Shown here: positions 28,662 to 37,851 of the stretch, piece after piece
How the letters are laid out: each line of letters starts with the position of its first letter
Numbering within the stretch: the stretch's first letter is position 1
NCBI RefSeq assembly: GCF_011378715.1
Contig: NZ_WTKU01000012.1
Coordinates: forward strand, 54,947 to 118,946
Direction: 5' to 3'
Source of the DNA: Psychromonas sp. SA13A
Lineage (GTDB): Bacteria; Pseudomonadota; Gammaproteobacteria; Enterobacterales; Psychromonadaceae
DNA length: 64,000 nt
Program-made: the position numbers and the translations under genes
The notes under the pieces: generated by a model
The model's database searches: none
What the model saw: the letters and a program-made list of their open reading frames with translations, nothing else
Told to the model about the DNA's origin: nothing

Positions 28662-28703
28662 AAGTCTGTTAATGAAAGTTGAGTTATATTAACAGACTTT
28701 TAT
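28662..28703 (+). terminator. Terminator downstream of the LeuE-like gene
   Basis: AAGTCTGTTAAT pairs exactly with ATTAACAGACTT, followed by TTATT. It is 150 bases after the stop and may work in both directions between the convergent genes. Confidence 0.7.
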
Positions 28704-28781
28704 TATTGTATTAATAGGCGTAATAACAAGCCCTTAGTATCATTACTTGAATTTAAGTTATAGCGACTTAAGTTATTTAAA

Positions 28782-30527
28782 TTACTTGGCGTAATACTTA
28801 TTAATTAACAAAGAAGATGCAGTATTTGATTGCTCTACAATGTTACTGGTTGTTATTTTTTTACTGTCATTGCTATTTATTAATGATCTTGTTGATTGCA
28901 TAGAAATGGACGATAGTTGAGCAGTTGATGCTTGCTGTAAACTATTACCATCATTAGATTCAAACTCTTCTTCAAACTCTTCTTCACCATCCGTTTCTTC
29001 AGGCGCAGCGTTTGACCATTCATTAACTGTTGTAACTGTTTTTGTGCCATCTTCAAATACTTCAACTTCGAAAACATGCCACCAACGTTTAGCTTCGCCT
29101 GTAGGTGGAACAAAAAGGGTTCTTTGCTCATCAAGAATTAGTTCTACTCGTGTTTCTGATGGCTTAATGGCTGTTTCGTTTGAGAAGTTATAAATAGCAT
29201 ATTTATATATCCCAGGTAAGCTGTATTGAGGTACGGTAATTATCTCAGGTCCGTAACTATCGGTATCATCTACATCGAGGTAAATATTTGATCCATTCAC
29301 TACTACTGTTTGATTGTAATAAGCAATATGAAAACGATTATTTTCATCGCTTGGACCGAAGAAATGACTATCAAGATCATCAGGGTTTAGACCCCATTTC
29401 AGCTCTATTTTAGAGGTCGCGTTATCTAGTATTAAACACTCATCGATAGTGGTATTTTGATCCTCTGTATCAATGGTCAGTGTTCTACTTTGTTGGCCTG
29501 TATTTGCAGATACAAATACTTGGCTATCCATTTTTGCTGCAATTGAAAAGTAACCATCGGCATCTGAATAAGCAGATGAACGACCATTATAATCTTGTCC
29601 TTCAGTGCTAATACGGGCATTACTTATAGCTTCACCTTCCGTGTCAACAACGCAACCTCCAATCATAATCGTTTCGTATACTCTATCGGCATTCCAAGTT
29701 GTAAAGTGAGAAACTGTACCAACGTAATAATAACCAGAATCCAAGTCCGTTAATGTCGCTACACCTTCCTCTACCCAGATCCCATTAATATTATCGTAAT
29801 AATACAAAGGCATTGTTTCCGGAAGCGGGGAGCCTGAAGCTGGAATGCGTACTTCTGCTGTTTTTCCATCTGCTAATTTTACTGCTTCACCTGAATCATC
29901 AGTAAAGGTTGCAGTAATTGCCCCAAATGATTCAATTGGTACTTCTGCTGAAGGATCTGTTGCACTGGCAGTTACCATTTCACCTGGCATTAAGTCGATA
30001 TCATTGGTTGGGTCAATGATAAATAGTTCGGATGTAATATTGCCAGTGACAGTCTCACCATTAGCATTAACAAAGCTGTCAGCGTCTATCGAGACTAAAG
30101 TATTACCATCCACTTGAAGTTCACTATTTTCAGAAGCTGAAAACACTACTTGAGCATGAATTGGGGGTAAATATAGATTGTTCTCTAAATCAATTTCAGT
30201 GCTAGCCACTCTTTTTGATACTTCCGTATAACCCACTGCATCTGAAGACAGGATGGCATTATCAAAGATTAAGGTATCTAAAAATTGTAGCTCGAATGAA
30301 CCATCATCATTACTCATTGTGCTATCAACGACCACTCCGTTAATAGAAAGCTGTACCGATTTTTGAGCGATAGCAGCATTGGTATAATAATCTTTTAAAT
30401 TACCCGTTACCGATGATTTTCCCTCTTTCTGCTGCACTATTTCTTGATTATTGGATGTATCATTACAGGCAACTAAAGCGCTAGATAGCGCCAACAACAT
30501 AGCGACTTTTGAGTATTTAAACTTCAT
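28782..30527 (-). CDS. Large lipoprotein with carboxypeptidase-regulatory-like and DUF2135/YfaP-like domains
   Basis: The 581-residue precursor has a lipoprotein signal with LVAC (Cys21 lipidated), so it is membrane-anchored on the periplasmic side or outer surface. Residues about 40-110 form a carboxypeptidase-regulatory-like beta domain (VTGNLKDYYTNAAIAQKSV). A second such repeat is at about 290-345 (GCVVDTEGEAISNARIST). Residues about 370-485 contain LKWGLNPDDLDSHFFGP, the hallmark of DUF2135/YfaP proteins. The tail is acidic, then serine/asparagine-rich. Function unknown; adhesion or envelope-scaffold roles are guesses. Single-gene unit. Confidence 0.78.
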   Translation of the reverse strand: MKFKYSKVAMLLALSSALVACNDTSNNQEIVQQKEGKSSVTGNLKDYYTNAAIAQKSVQLSINGVVVDSTMSNDDGSFELQFLDTLIFDNAILSSDAVGYTEVSKRVASTEIDLENNLYLPPIHAQVVFSASENSELQVDGNTLVSIDADSFVNANGETVTGNITSELFIIDPTNDIDLMPGEMVTASATDPSAEVPIESFGAITATFTDDSGEAVKLADGKTAEVRIPASGSPLPETMPLYYYDNINGIWVEEGVATLTDLDSGYYYVGTVSHFTTWNADRVYETIMIGGCVVDTEGEAISNARISTEGQDYNGRSSAYSDADGYFSIAAKMDSQVFVSANTGQQSRTLTIDTEDQNTTIDECLILDNATSKIELKWGLNPDDLDSHFFGPSDENNRFHIAYYNQTVVVNGSNIYLDVDDTDSYGPEIITVPQYSLPGIYKYAIYNFSNETAIKPSETRVELILDEQRTLFVPPTGEAKRWWHVFEVEVFEDGTKTVTTVNEWSNAAPEETDGEEEFEEEFESNDGNSLQQASTAQLSSISMQSTRSLINSNDSKKITTSNIVEQSNTASSLLINKYYAK

Positions 30528-30981
30528 GGATTTTAAATTCCTTTTTTAATTTATTGTTGTATTTCAATGAAAGTACTATTTTTTGATTTGGCATTCTATT
30601 ATAAATTTAATATATATAATATATTAAAAGTCAGATTTAGGTCATAATTTTAATTATAAGTGATTTATTTATAAGGGAAAAATATTAAATTGTAAATGTT
30701 GTTTTTTTGACTTTAATGTGTCGGATATTTTTACTTTAAAAAAAATTAGCAAAGAACATGTAAAATTGGTGGATGTAATTATTGCTAAGAGCTTTATATT
30801 AAGTGATACAAAGGAAATGATATATTTTCACTTTAAAATATAAATTTTTGGCAATATAGGAGGTAGAGTTCAATTTTCTAGCTGTGATTCAGCAAAGATA
30901 AATATTGAGGTGTGCTACTATTTGTTTTGATTTAATCAATTATCTTAAACTGCAAAAACTAACATCATATGGGGAACGAAT
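30528..30981. other. AT-rich divergent intergenic region
   Basis: 454 very AT-rich bases between the divergent lipoprotein and ZIP-transporter genes. No gene, repeat family or convincing hairpin is seen. Promoters for both are expected. Confidence 0.5.
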
Positions 30982-31893
30982 ATGGATGTCACTGCACCTT
31001 CAAGTTGGTTTTTTGGATTTAAAAAACATTGTAAAAACCATCCTTATTTAATCTTAATTCTTATTGCCTCTATTGTATTCATTGCTTTGATGATATTGAA
31101 TTCAGTCTATTCGGATCAACAAGTATTTATTAAGTATGCCTTAATAGGTGGAACCGCTGGTTTTTTAGCGACTGCGATAGGTACATTACCTGCTTTGTTT
31201 ATTAAAGAGATCCCAAGAAAGTTATCAGACACAATGTTAGGTTTTGCTGCAGGCATGATGTTAGCTGCTGCTGCTTTTTCATTATTATTACCGGGTATTG
31301 AAGCTGCCATTGATATTTCTGGCAGTGCTTTCTTGGGTGGGATGATTGTGCTGTTTGGTATGATCATGGGTGTGGCTTTGATGATGGGGTTAGATGAATT
31401 TGTACCTCATGAACATTTGGATTCTGGCCCATGTGGTGCAGGGCACGAAGCTTATAGTAGTGCGTGGCTTTTTGTATTTGCGATTGCATTACATAATTTT
31501 CCTGAAGGTATGGCGATTGGGGTTGGTTATGCACAAGGTGATTTATCGGTTGGCATCCCATTAACGACAGCTATCGCATTGCAAGATATTCCAGAAGGTT
31601 TAGCGGTGGCAGTAACTCTTCGTGCAACGGGGTTTAAAGCAGGGTTCTCTGTATTAATTGCTGCTGCAACTGGGCTACTTGAGCCACTTGGTGCATTATT
31701 GGGAGTCAGTTTGGCTGGTGGTTATCTGATTGCTTATCCGATCGGTTTAGGTTTAGCCGGTGCGGCGATGTTATTTGTGGTGTCTCATGAAGTGATCCCC
31801 GAAACACATAGTAATGGTAATAAGACGGTGGCCACCATTGGTTTAATGATTGGCTTTGCTCTGATGATGTTATTGGATACTACTCTAGGGTAA
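30982..31893 (+). CDS. ZIP-family metal transporter
   Basis: The 303-residue inner-membrane protein has about eight helices. The first ZIP metal site is HNFPEG at 171-176. The second site, usually HEIPEG, reads QDIPEG at 201-206, as in GufA-like ZIPs. A short His-rich loop (VPHEHLDSGPCGAGHEA) precedes the first. Likely zinc or broad divalent-metal uptake; specificity cannot be read. An extra N-terminal helix (PYLILILIASIVFIALMIL) precedes the core. GGGGAACG lies ahead of the ATG. Monocistronic. Confidence 0.85.
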   Translation: MDVTAPSSWFFGFKKHCKNHPYLILILIASIVFIALMILNSVYSDQQVFIKYALIGGTAGFLATAIGTLPALFIKEIPRKLSDTMLGFAAGMMLAAAAFSLLLPGIEAAIDISGSAFLGGMIVLFGMIMGVALMMGLDEFVPHEHLDSGPCGAGHEAYSSAWLFVFAIALHNFPEGMAIGVGYAQGDLSVGIPLTTAIALQDIPEGLAVAVTLRATGFKAGFSVLIAAATGLLEPLGALLGVSLAGGYLIAYPIGLGLAGAAMLFVVSHEVIPETHSNGNKTVATIGLMIGFALMMLLDTTLG

Positions 31894-32087
31894 ATACCAA
31901 TGGCGCTTATTGACAGTTTATAACTATTTACGCGTCATATTTCGTTTTACGCTTTATAGGAAACGAGATAATTGGTGACCCAAGTGGGGTTGTATAAGTA
32001 GCTATCTACTTAGCTATTTGGGCTAGCTGGCAGGTAATAAGAGCACAGAGTAGGGAAGGTAATGAATACTGACTGAATAGTTGTGCT

Positions 32088-32124
32088 AAAAAGCGTTCTT
32101 AATGGCATTAAGAACGCTTTTATT
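32088..32124. terminator. Bidirectional terminator between the ZIP gene and grcA
   Basis: AAAAGCGTTCTTAAT (32089-32103) and ATTAAGAACGCTTTT (32107-32121) pair over 15 bp around GGC, with A and T tracts on either side. It serves grcA on the minus strand and possibly the ZIP gene. Confidence 0.9.
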
Positions 32125-32147
32125 TTAAACAAAAAATAACGCTATGA

Positions 32148-32528
32148 TTATAAACTTTCAGTGAAAGTACGCGTTAATACATCTTGTTGTTGTTCTGGTG
32201 TTAATGAGTTAAAACGTACTGCATATCCTGATACTCGAATAGTTAATTGCGGGTATTTTTCAGGGTGTTTAACTGCATCTTCTAATGTTTCACGACGTAG
32301 CACATTTACATTTAAGTGCTGTCCGCCTTCCTGTGCAGCAGGTGCTTGAACAGGTACTTCTTTATATTCAATATCACCCAACTCAGCTAATGAAATCACT
32401 TGATCTTCAGCGTATGCATTGTCTTTTACACATAAACAACGTGCTTGAGCGTTTTTTTGATCTAATAACCAGAAAGAGTTTAATAATGCTGCGTTATCTG
32501 ATTTAGTAATCTGGATACCTAAAGCCAT
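32148..32528 (-). CDS. grcA: Autonomous glycyl radical cofactor
   Basis: This 126-residue protein carries the C-terminal glycyl-radical signature RVSGYAVRF, with the radical Gly at residue 101, and matches YfiD/GrcA in length and sequence. In enterics it docks onto oxygen-damaged pyruvate formate-lyase and restores activity; that is established for E. coli. It indicates that this organism uses PFL-type fermentation. A perfect FNR-type site lies about 150 bases upstream, matching anaerobic induction of the family. Monocistronic with a strong terminator. Confidence 0.95.
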   Translation of the reverse strand: MALGIQITKSDNAALLNSFWLLDQKNAQARCLCVKDNAYAEDQVISLAELGDIEYKEVPVQAPAAQEGGQHLNVNVLRRETLEDAVKHPEKYPQLTIRVSGYAVRFNSLTPEQQQDVLTRTFTESL

Positions 32529-32678
32529 GATATTTCCTTAATATTGGTTGAAATAATTAATGTTAATTAAAACGATTAATAGTCATTTTATATCGTAATA
32601 AAATTACGATACTGTAAATAAACTATATTTAATATAACGTTTTAATGAATCTACGTCAGATTATATGGCGGGATTTGA

Positions 32679-32692
32679 TTGATGTAAATCAA
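32679..32692. promoter_or_regulatory. FNR-type site in the grcA-ung intergenic region
   Basis: TTGATGTAAATCAA is a perfect TTGAT-N4-ATCAA match. Its centre is about 157 bases before the grcA ATG and 217 before ung. Given that grcA is FNR-activated in E. coli, grcA is the probable target. Confidence 0.7.
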
Positions 32693-32902
32693 TATTCACT
32701 TGTTTTTTGTATGGTTTAATTGTATTTAAATTGAGCGATATCAAGGTGGTTTTATAACTTGCTGTTTTTAATGAGATCTTAAATGGAATAATATTGATGT
32801 TTCTTTTCAATCGTAAGTGTTAATTAAATGTAACTTAAAAGTTAATATTTAACAATTGCTTATGTGTTATTCTGTATTGAGGTTCTTAAAGGAGAGTGTG
32901 CC

Positions 32903-33562
32903 ATGTGCTGGCAAGAGTTTATAAAAAAAGAGCAGCAAAAAACATATTATAAGAATTTGCAGCAATTTATTGATCAAGAGATTACAGCGGGCAAAAGTAT
33001 TTATCCTAGTGAAGAAGATCGCTTTAAAGCTTTTTCGTTAACTGAGCTAAAAAATACTAAAGTGGTTATTTTAGGTCAAGATCCTTATCACGGAGAAGGG
33101 CAGGCCCATGGCCTAAGTTTTTCAGTACCAAAAGGTGTTAAGTTACCGCCTTCTTTACGTAATATTTATAAAGAACTTGCTGATGATTTATGTTGGGATA
33201 ACTTACCTGAAAATGGTGATTTGAGTGAGTGGGCGAAACAAGGTGTGTTATTAATTAATGCGGTGTTAACCGTTGAAAAGAGTAATGCAGGCAGTCATGC
33301 CAAACGAGGTTGGGAGCAATTTACGAATAATGTAATCCAACATATTAATGATAATAATGAAGGGGTCGTATTTTTATTGTGGGGTAGTTATGCAATAAAA
33401 AAATCGACTTTGATAGATTCAAACAAGCATCATATTTTAACTGCTGTGCATCCTTCTCCATTATCTGCTTATCGTGGATTTTTTGGTTGCCAGCATTTTT
33501 CTAAAACGAATAATTTATTGATTGTGCAAAATAAGACACCAATAAATTGGAAAGCTGACTGA
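32903..33562 (+). CDS. ung: Uracil-DNA glycosylase (family 1)
   Basis: The 219-residue base-excision repair enzyme removes uracil from DNA. It carries [13 protein letters not shown] at 58-70 (catalytic Asp60) and the C-terminal [13 protein letters not shown] loop with the second catalytic His. The ATG at 32903 is chosen because AAAGGAG (32888-32894) gives 8-base spacing. The frame is open back to a GTG at 32864 but lacks a ribosome-binding site. Divergent from grcA. Confidence 0.95.
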   Translation: MCWQEFIKKEQQKTYYKNLQQFIDQEITAGKSIYPSEEDRFKAFSLTELKNTKVVILGQDPYHGEGQAHGLSFSVPKGVKLPPSLRNIYKELADDLCWDNLPENGDLSEWAKQGVLLINAVLTVEKSNAGSHAKRGWEQFTNNVIQHINDNNEGVVFLLWGSYAIKKSTLIDSNKHHILTAVHPSPLSAYRGFFGCQHFSKTNNLLIVQNKTPINWKAD

Positions 33563-33699
33563 TTATACGAATCTAGATTATTAATTGGTTTCTTGATTTA
33601 CTACAGGTATTTAAATTGTCACTTTGATTATAATTTGACCTTGTTATGAGTGATTAAATACCATCCATATATTGTTCTATTACATTCGAGGCTTAACAA

Positions 33700-34239
33700 A
33701 TGATTGCAAAAATTCAACAAGATCACCGCAATATAATGCAGTTATTGCAGGTTCTAGAGGCTAAAGTCAATTTATTAAAAGAAGACAAAGAAATTGATTA
33801 TCGACTTATTAAATCAATTATCAGTTATCTGAAAAACTATGCGGATAAATACCATCATCCGATGGAAGATCTTATTTATGCTTATTATTTAAAATATCGA
33901 GTAGTAAAAGACCAAGTTGCTAATCGTTTGGCCGATGATCATCAACATTTAAAAGTCATGACTCGTGAGTTAGATGAGATGTTAGATATGATTTTGTTGG
34001 ATGCAATTATTCCTAAAGAACTCTTCACTGAAAAATTGGCTCAATTCGTCAGTAATCAAAAGTCGCATTTGAATTATGAAGAGCAAGATATTTTGCCTGC
34101 TATCAAAAAAAGTTTAACTGCCGATGATTGGATCCACCTCAGTTTGGAATGGAAACATAACGAATATGCTGACCCACTATTTGGGGCTAACATTAGCCAT
34201 GAGTTTAAATCTTTAGCGGCACGTATTAACTTAACCTAA
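33700..34239 (+). CDS. Hemerythrin-like (HHE) cation-binding protein
   Basis: The 179-residue all-helical protein has the hemerythrin ligand pattern: His9 (QDHRN), His52/His53/Glu56 (YHHPMED), His81/His83 (DDHQH) and His123/Glu127 (SHLNYEEQD). Such proteins bind a di-iron centre and take part in oxygen or NO sensing and iron-sulphur repair; which applies here is unknown. No membrane segment. Monocistronic. Confidence 0.85.
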   Translation: MIAKIQQDHRNIMQLLQVLEAKVNLLKEDKEIDYRLIKSIISYLKNYADKYHHPMEDLIYAYYLKYRVVKDQVANRLADDHQHLKVMTRELDEMLDMILLDAIIPKELFTEKLAQFVSNQKSHLNYEEQDILPAIKKSLTADDWIHLSLEWKHNEYADPLFGANISHEFKSLAARINLT

Positions 34240-34336
34240 TTCAACTTAATTTAACCGAACCGAACTTAACTTAGTGGTATAACTCTTTTAAGACTAATTC
34301 TTTTAAGCCGCTACCTGTACCACTACTACCATTAAG
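34240..34336. other. Region after the hemerythrin gene with an inverted repeat
   Basis: TTAGTGGTA (34271-34279) and TACCACTA (34318-34325) are complementary over 7-8 bp, enclosing two copies of CTTTTAAG. Could be a loose hairpin. No gene. Confidence 0.3.
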
Positions 34337-34555
34337 CTAATGGTTAAAAAGACATATTAAATGTTGGCTTAGATTTAAATGATAAGTGTTTAGATAACAG
34401 TTTTTCATCTCAATTTTAGACTTCTCAAACTTCAATCTTAGATTCGCATAATAAAGCTTTTCTTCTGATGTAAAAGTGGCATTATGCGCTCCCGTTAAAA
34501 GTAGTAAAAAGACAGTCAACAATTGCCTAATAGCTTTGTTGATAAGGCATTTCAT
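34337..34555 (-). CDS. Possible small exported protein, unknown
   Basis: The 72-codon frame starts at ATG 34555 (an adjacent GTG at 34558 is also in frame) behind TGGGGGTG. It encodes a signal-like N-terminus (INKAIRQLLTVFLLLLTGAH) then a lysine/tyrosine-rich tail. No family was recognised. It fills most of the 34240-34652 gap. A chance frame cannot be excluded. Confidence 0.35.
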   Translation of the reverse strand: MKCLINKAIRQLLTVFLLLLTGAHNATFTSEEKLYYANLRLKFEKSKIEMKNCYLNTYHLNLSQHLICLFNH

Positions 34556-34652
34556 CACCCCCAGTTCATGGTGATAAACGCTCTGTCAATTATGCACTCG
34601 CTACTTTTTAGTTAACTTATTATCTATTCATACTTATGTTAAGGCCACCACT

Positions 34653-35327
34653 TTGCTAGCAGCAAAAAAGATCAGAGAAATAGGCGGAAATAAAATAATT
34701 GATGAATCTCTATTTGCATTGATCGCAAAAGATATCCATCAACAAGGTTACAGTATTAGACCAACAGCTTTGCCTGAACAGTTAACTGAAACGCTATTTA
34801 TGCATCAACAGGACATGGAGGCTGATAAGTTTAAAAATGCTGGTATTGGTAGGGGGAAAGAATATTTAAAAAATGAGTTTGTTAGAACCGATGCTATCAG
34901 TTGGATAACGGGTGAAAGCGAAGCTGGTAAAGAATGGCTGGAGTGGACAGCTAGTTTTCAACGTTATTTAAATAGACGATTATTTTTAGGATTATTTTCA
35001 TTTGAAAGCCATTTCGCCCATTACAGTCCTGGCGATTATTACAAACGCCACTATGATGCTTTTAAAGGTGAATCAAATCGCATTTTGTCACTAGTGGTCT
35101 ATTTTAATAGCCATTGGTTAGCGACTGATGGTGGTGAATTGGTGTTATACAAAAGTGACCATGATAAAGAAGGCATTAAAGTTGTGCCATTAATGGGGAC
35201 TGTGGTGGCTTTTTTAAGTGAAGAATTTCCTCATGAGGTGTTAGCGGCGAATCGTGACCGTTATTCTATTGCTGGATGGTTCAGGGTTAATACATCAGTG
35301 ACAGACCGCGTTGATCCACCACGTTAA
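34653..35327 (+). CDS. 2-oxoglutarate/Fe(II)-dependent oxygenase
   Basis: The 224-residue protein has the iron facial triad His133-x-Asp135 (RHYDAF) and His194 (FPHEV), and Arg203 in the following DRYSIAGWFR for 2-oxoglutarate binding. The fold matches prolyl-4-hydroxylase-like oxygenases (PF13640). Substrate unknown. The start is TTG at 34653, supported by AAGG at 34641-34644 with 8-base spacing and by the lack of an early in-frame ATG. Monocistronic. Confidence 0.8.
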   Translation: MLAAKKIREIGGNKIIDESLFALIAKDIHQQGYSIRPTALPEQLTETLFMHQQDMEADKFKNAGIGRGKEYLKNEFVRTDAISWITGESEAGKEWLEWTASFQRYLNRRLFLGLFSFESHFAHYSPGDYYKRHYDAFKGESNRILSLVVYFNSHWLATDGGELVLYKSDHDKEGIKVVPLMGTVVAFLSEEFPHEVLAANRDRYSIAGWFRVNTSVTDRVDPPR

Positions 35328-35796
35328 TTAGTCCTGTTAATGTAAACGATATACTCGTGGTGATTTAAAATACAAGAATCATCAAGCCATGAACTGAGCA
35401 GGTACTAAGTATACAGTTCAAGGTCTAATGGGGTAAATCGAACCTTTATTGCCATTTTATAACTACAACTAACAGGGTTACCTCGCGACTTGCCACATGG
35501 GTCGCTTACTCAAAAATACCTGTTTGTAAAATGAGGGCGCATTGTAACATTCGATAATGCCTTACAAGATCATCAAGTTATTACTTAGAGTGGCGTTTTG
35601 TCTTTTTAGCCTTGTGTGAAAAACAAACAAATTATTAATATTTTACTTTTATTTTCATTGCTAACCCGTCATTACTGGCTTTTCGCTAAAAGCCCCTCTA
35701 CAATTCGCCGCCAATTTCCGTCTTTATTTGATCCGCTTTGTTAGCTGTCCGCTTTCACGACTTGAGCAATGATCAACAATTATAAGTAGATAATTC
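35328..35796. other. Intergenic region before the 357-residue membrane protein
   Basis: 469 bases without a credible gene. The only structure noted is a 7-bp hairpin GGCTTTT-CGCT-AAAAGCC at 35677-35694, which lacks a T tract. Confidence 0.45.
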
Positions 35797-36870
35797 ATGA
35801 CTAGTCTCACGACACTACCTAAAAAACGCATTCGCCATGCCAAAGGCCCTTTTGCTATGACCGTTGTTTATAGTTTTACCGGCGCATCTATATTAGCTTC
35901 TATTATTTTTTCATTGTTATTATTCTTATCGATTGATGATGGACTGTGGATGCAAGTTTTGTTTGGTTCGTTAGCTGTTATATTTGAATTGGGCAAATTC
36001 TTTGCTTGGTACGAGTTTGGGGAGCGTTTAGCAAGGCACAATATTAGCGCAGCTTTTTCCGCTTTTATTTTCTATAGCATTTTAGCCATTATCTCCATTG
36101 GCGGTAGTATCGGTGGGATCAATAGTGCAACTAATACTGCGCAGAGCCACTTAGATGTACAAAACAATAAAAAGGCGACATTTGATTTTCAAATTGCGGC
36201 AATTGATAAACAGATTGCGCTTAATAATGTTGCAGCAGAAAAATACATTGAGTTAAATCGTATCGTCACTGGTGTTGCGCGTATTCAAAAAGAGAATACT
36301 GAATTACGTCAACAACAGTTAGCACTTGCGATTGAACGCGATAAACAACCTGTTGCAAGCCAAGGTTCAGTATTAGGGTTAATCGGTAGTGTGGCAACGG
36401 CATTAAATATTGAGACTAAGACTGCACAATTATCACTGGTCATATTTCTATCGGTATTATTAGATTTATTTGCCGCTTTTTTTGTGGGGTTAATTGGCGA
36501 AGAGCTGCGTTTTACCCGTACCTTAAAATTGCAGCAAGTTGAACAAAATAAGCACTCGTCACCTGAGCCCGATTTACTCGATAATAGTGCTAGCCATAAA
36601 GCGAGTACAGTGTCTCGCAGTGAAGAATTATTGCAACAAGCTATTCCATTATTAAGTAGCGGTAGTGTGCGTTGCTCTAAAAAGGCATTATCCGACAAAC
36701 TAACATTGAATGCTGAAGATACGGATCAAGTGTTTACTGCTTTATTAGCAAAGGGATTAATTAGGCAAAAACCGAATCGCCATTTTGTTTGGCAAGGTGA
36801 GGGTGGACAAAATAGTAATAAACAAAGCGTGTCTGAAAAATTACCATCGATGATTGAACAGGCTGCTTAA
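35797..36870 (+). CDS. Unknown membrane protein: four helices, coiled coil, C-terminal winged-helix-like segment
   Basis: The 357-residue product was not recognised. Three membrane helices lie at about 18-45, 52-70 and 80-105. A charged, glutamine-rich segment at about 115-190 is likely coiled coil (IQKENTELRQQQLALAIERD). A fourth helix at about 205-235 (SLVIFLSVLLDLFAAFFVGL) follows. The cytoplasmic tail at about 270-335 has a helix-turn-wing character (SRSEELLQQAIPLLSSGSVR, then KKALSDKL and FTALLAKGLIRQKPNRHFVW). It might sense a membrane signal and bind DNA, but no ligand or target is evident. It has no operon partner. Confidence 0.75.
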   Translation: MTSLTTLPKKRIRHAKGPFAMTVVYSFTGASILASIIFSLLLFLSIDDGLWMQVLFGSLAVIFELGKFFAWYEFGERLARHNISAAFSAFIFYSILAIISIGGSIGGINSATNTAQSHLDVQNNKKATFDFQIAAIDKQIALNNVAAEKYIELNRIVTGVARIQKENTELRQQQLALAIERDKQPVASQGSVLGLIGSVATALNIETKTAQLSLVIFLSVLLDLFAAFFVGLIGEELRFTRTLKLQQVEQNKHSSPEPDLLDNSASHKASTVSRSEELLQQAIPLLSSGSVRCSKKALSDKLTLNAEDTDQVFTALLAKGLIRQKPNRHFVWQGEGGQNSNKQSVSEKLPSMIEQAA

Positions 36871-37041
36871 TCGGTAGCGTTATTTTTAAATAAACGTTAC
36901 TAGGTTAAGGGTTAATAGGTTCAGGGTTAGCAGGATTTACTTATGCTTGTCAACGCAGTGAGGCTAGCTAATAAACATAAAGTCATCACATAATGATTGC
37001 TAATAACTGCTGTCATTCATTTGATTTTAACGATACTAGAG

Positions 37042-37085
37042 GACCTTTACCCTATTTAATCTATTTTAGGATAAAGGTTTTTTGC
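37042..37085. terminator. Terminator between the membrane protein gene and the peroxiredoxin
   Basis: GACCTTTACCCT pairs with AGGATAAAGGT (one mismatch) then TTTTTT. It is positioned to end the plus-strand gene and, with its A-rich side, perhaps the minus-strand one. Confidence 0.6.
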
Positions 37086-37105
37086 TTTGTTATTTAATCT
37101 ATAAC

Positions 37106-37753
37106 CTATAACTTCTGCAGTGCTTCAATAATATCCGAAGGTTCAGAACGAATACGGTAATCAAGGTCAACAAAACGCCATGTCACTTCACCGTCACTGT
37201 TAAGGATAAAGGTTGCGGGAATTGGAATGATATTAGCATTACCATTATTAATGGCTTCTAAGTCTAGTTGACGGTCATTACGCATATGATCCAGCAAAAA
37301 CTCTGGTACCTGCCATGCTACGCCATATTCAGCAGCCACTTTTGCATCTTGATCTGATAATACTGTAAATCCCATATTGTTTATTTCATCGGCAGTTAAT
37401 GAACCATCGGGTATCTGTGGACTAATTGCGACTAAGGTTGCGCCTAATGCTTGAATGTCTGCTAATTGAGCCTGCAATGCTTTTAGTTGTAGATTGCAGT
37501 AAGGGCACCAACTGCCTCGATAAAAAGTGATCACAACAGGGCCTTTTATTAATAAATCCGCTAGTGAAATAGATTTACCCTGCGCATCAGGAAGTTCAAA
37601 ATTAGGCGCATTTTTACCCACATCGAGTGCATCTTTACCTTGCTGAAAAGATTTTGCTTGGGCAATAACCTGATCAACACCGGCCATAAAATCAGGATCA
37701 CCTTTACGTCCAGCTTCTACTTTTGCTTCAGTTTGTTGTTTTAACGTTGTCAT
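37106..37753 (-). CDS. Peroxiredoxin-like (AhpC/TSA) protein
   Basis: The 215-residue thioredoxin-fold protein has FYRGSWCPYCN with Cys83 and Cys86, the CxxC site of the peroxiredoxin-like family. PNFELPDAQGK starts the domain at about 50. It probably reduces peroxides or disulfides in the cytosol; no signal peptide is seen. A 17-bp tandem duplication lies at 37796-37829 ahead of its start. Monocistronic. Confidence 0.85.
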   Translation of the reverse strand: MTTLKQQTEAKVEAGRKGDPDFMAGVDQVIAQAKSFQQGKDALDVGKNAPNFELPDAQGKSISLADLLIKGPVVITFYRGSWCPYCNLQLKALQAQLADIQALGATLVAISPQIPDGSLTADEINNMGFTVLSDQDAKVAAEYGVAWQVPEFLLDHMRNDRQLDLEAINNGNANIIPIPATFILNSDGEVTWRFVDLDYRIRSEPSDIIEALQKL

Positions 37754-37795
37754 ATTTTATTCCTGAGTGGTTGATATGGCGGCCTTGGTATTCCC

Positions 37796-37829
37796 AATTA
37801 CATTGAGGTTATAATTACATTAAGGTTAT
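37796..37829. repeat. 17-bp tandem duplication
   Basis: AATTACATTGAGGTTAT is followed at once by AATTACATTAAGGTTAT, one difference. It lies between the peroxiredoxin start and the yqfB stop. Confidence 0.7.
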
Positions 37830-37851
37830 ATAGGCGTTATTGTTCCAAGTC

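Noticed and set aside
35677..35694. GGCTTTT/AAAAGCC hairpin as terminator
   Set aside because: No T tract on either strand and no gene ending close by.
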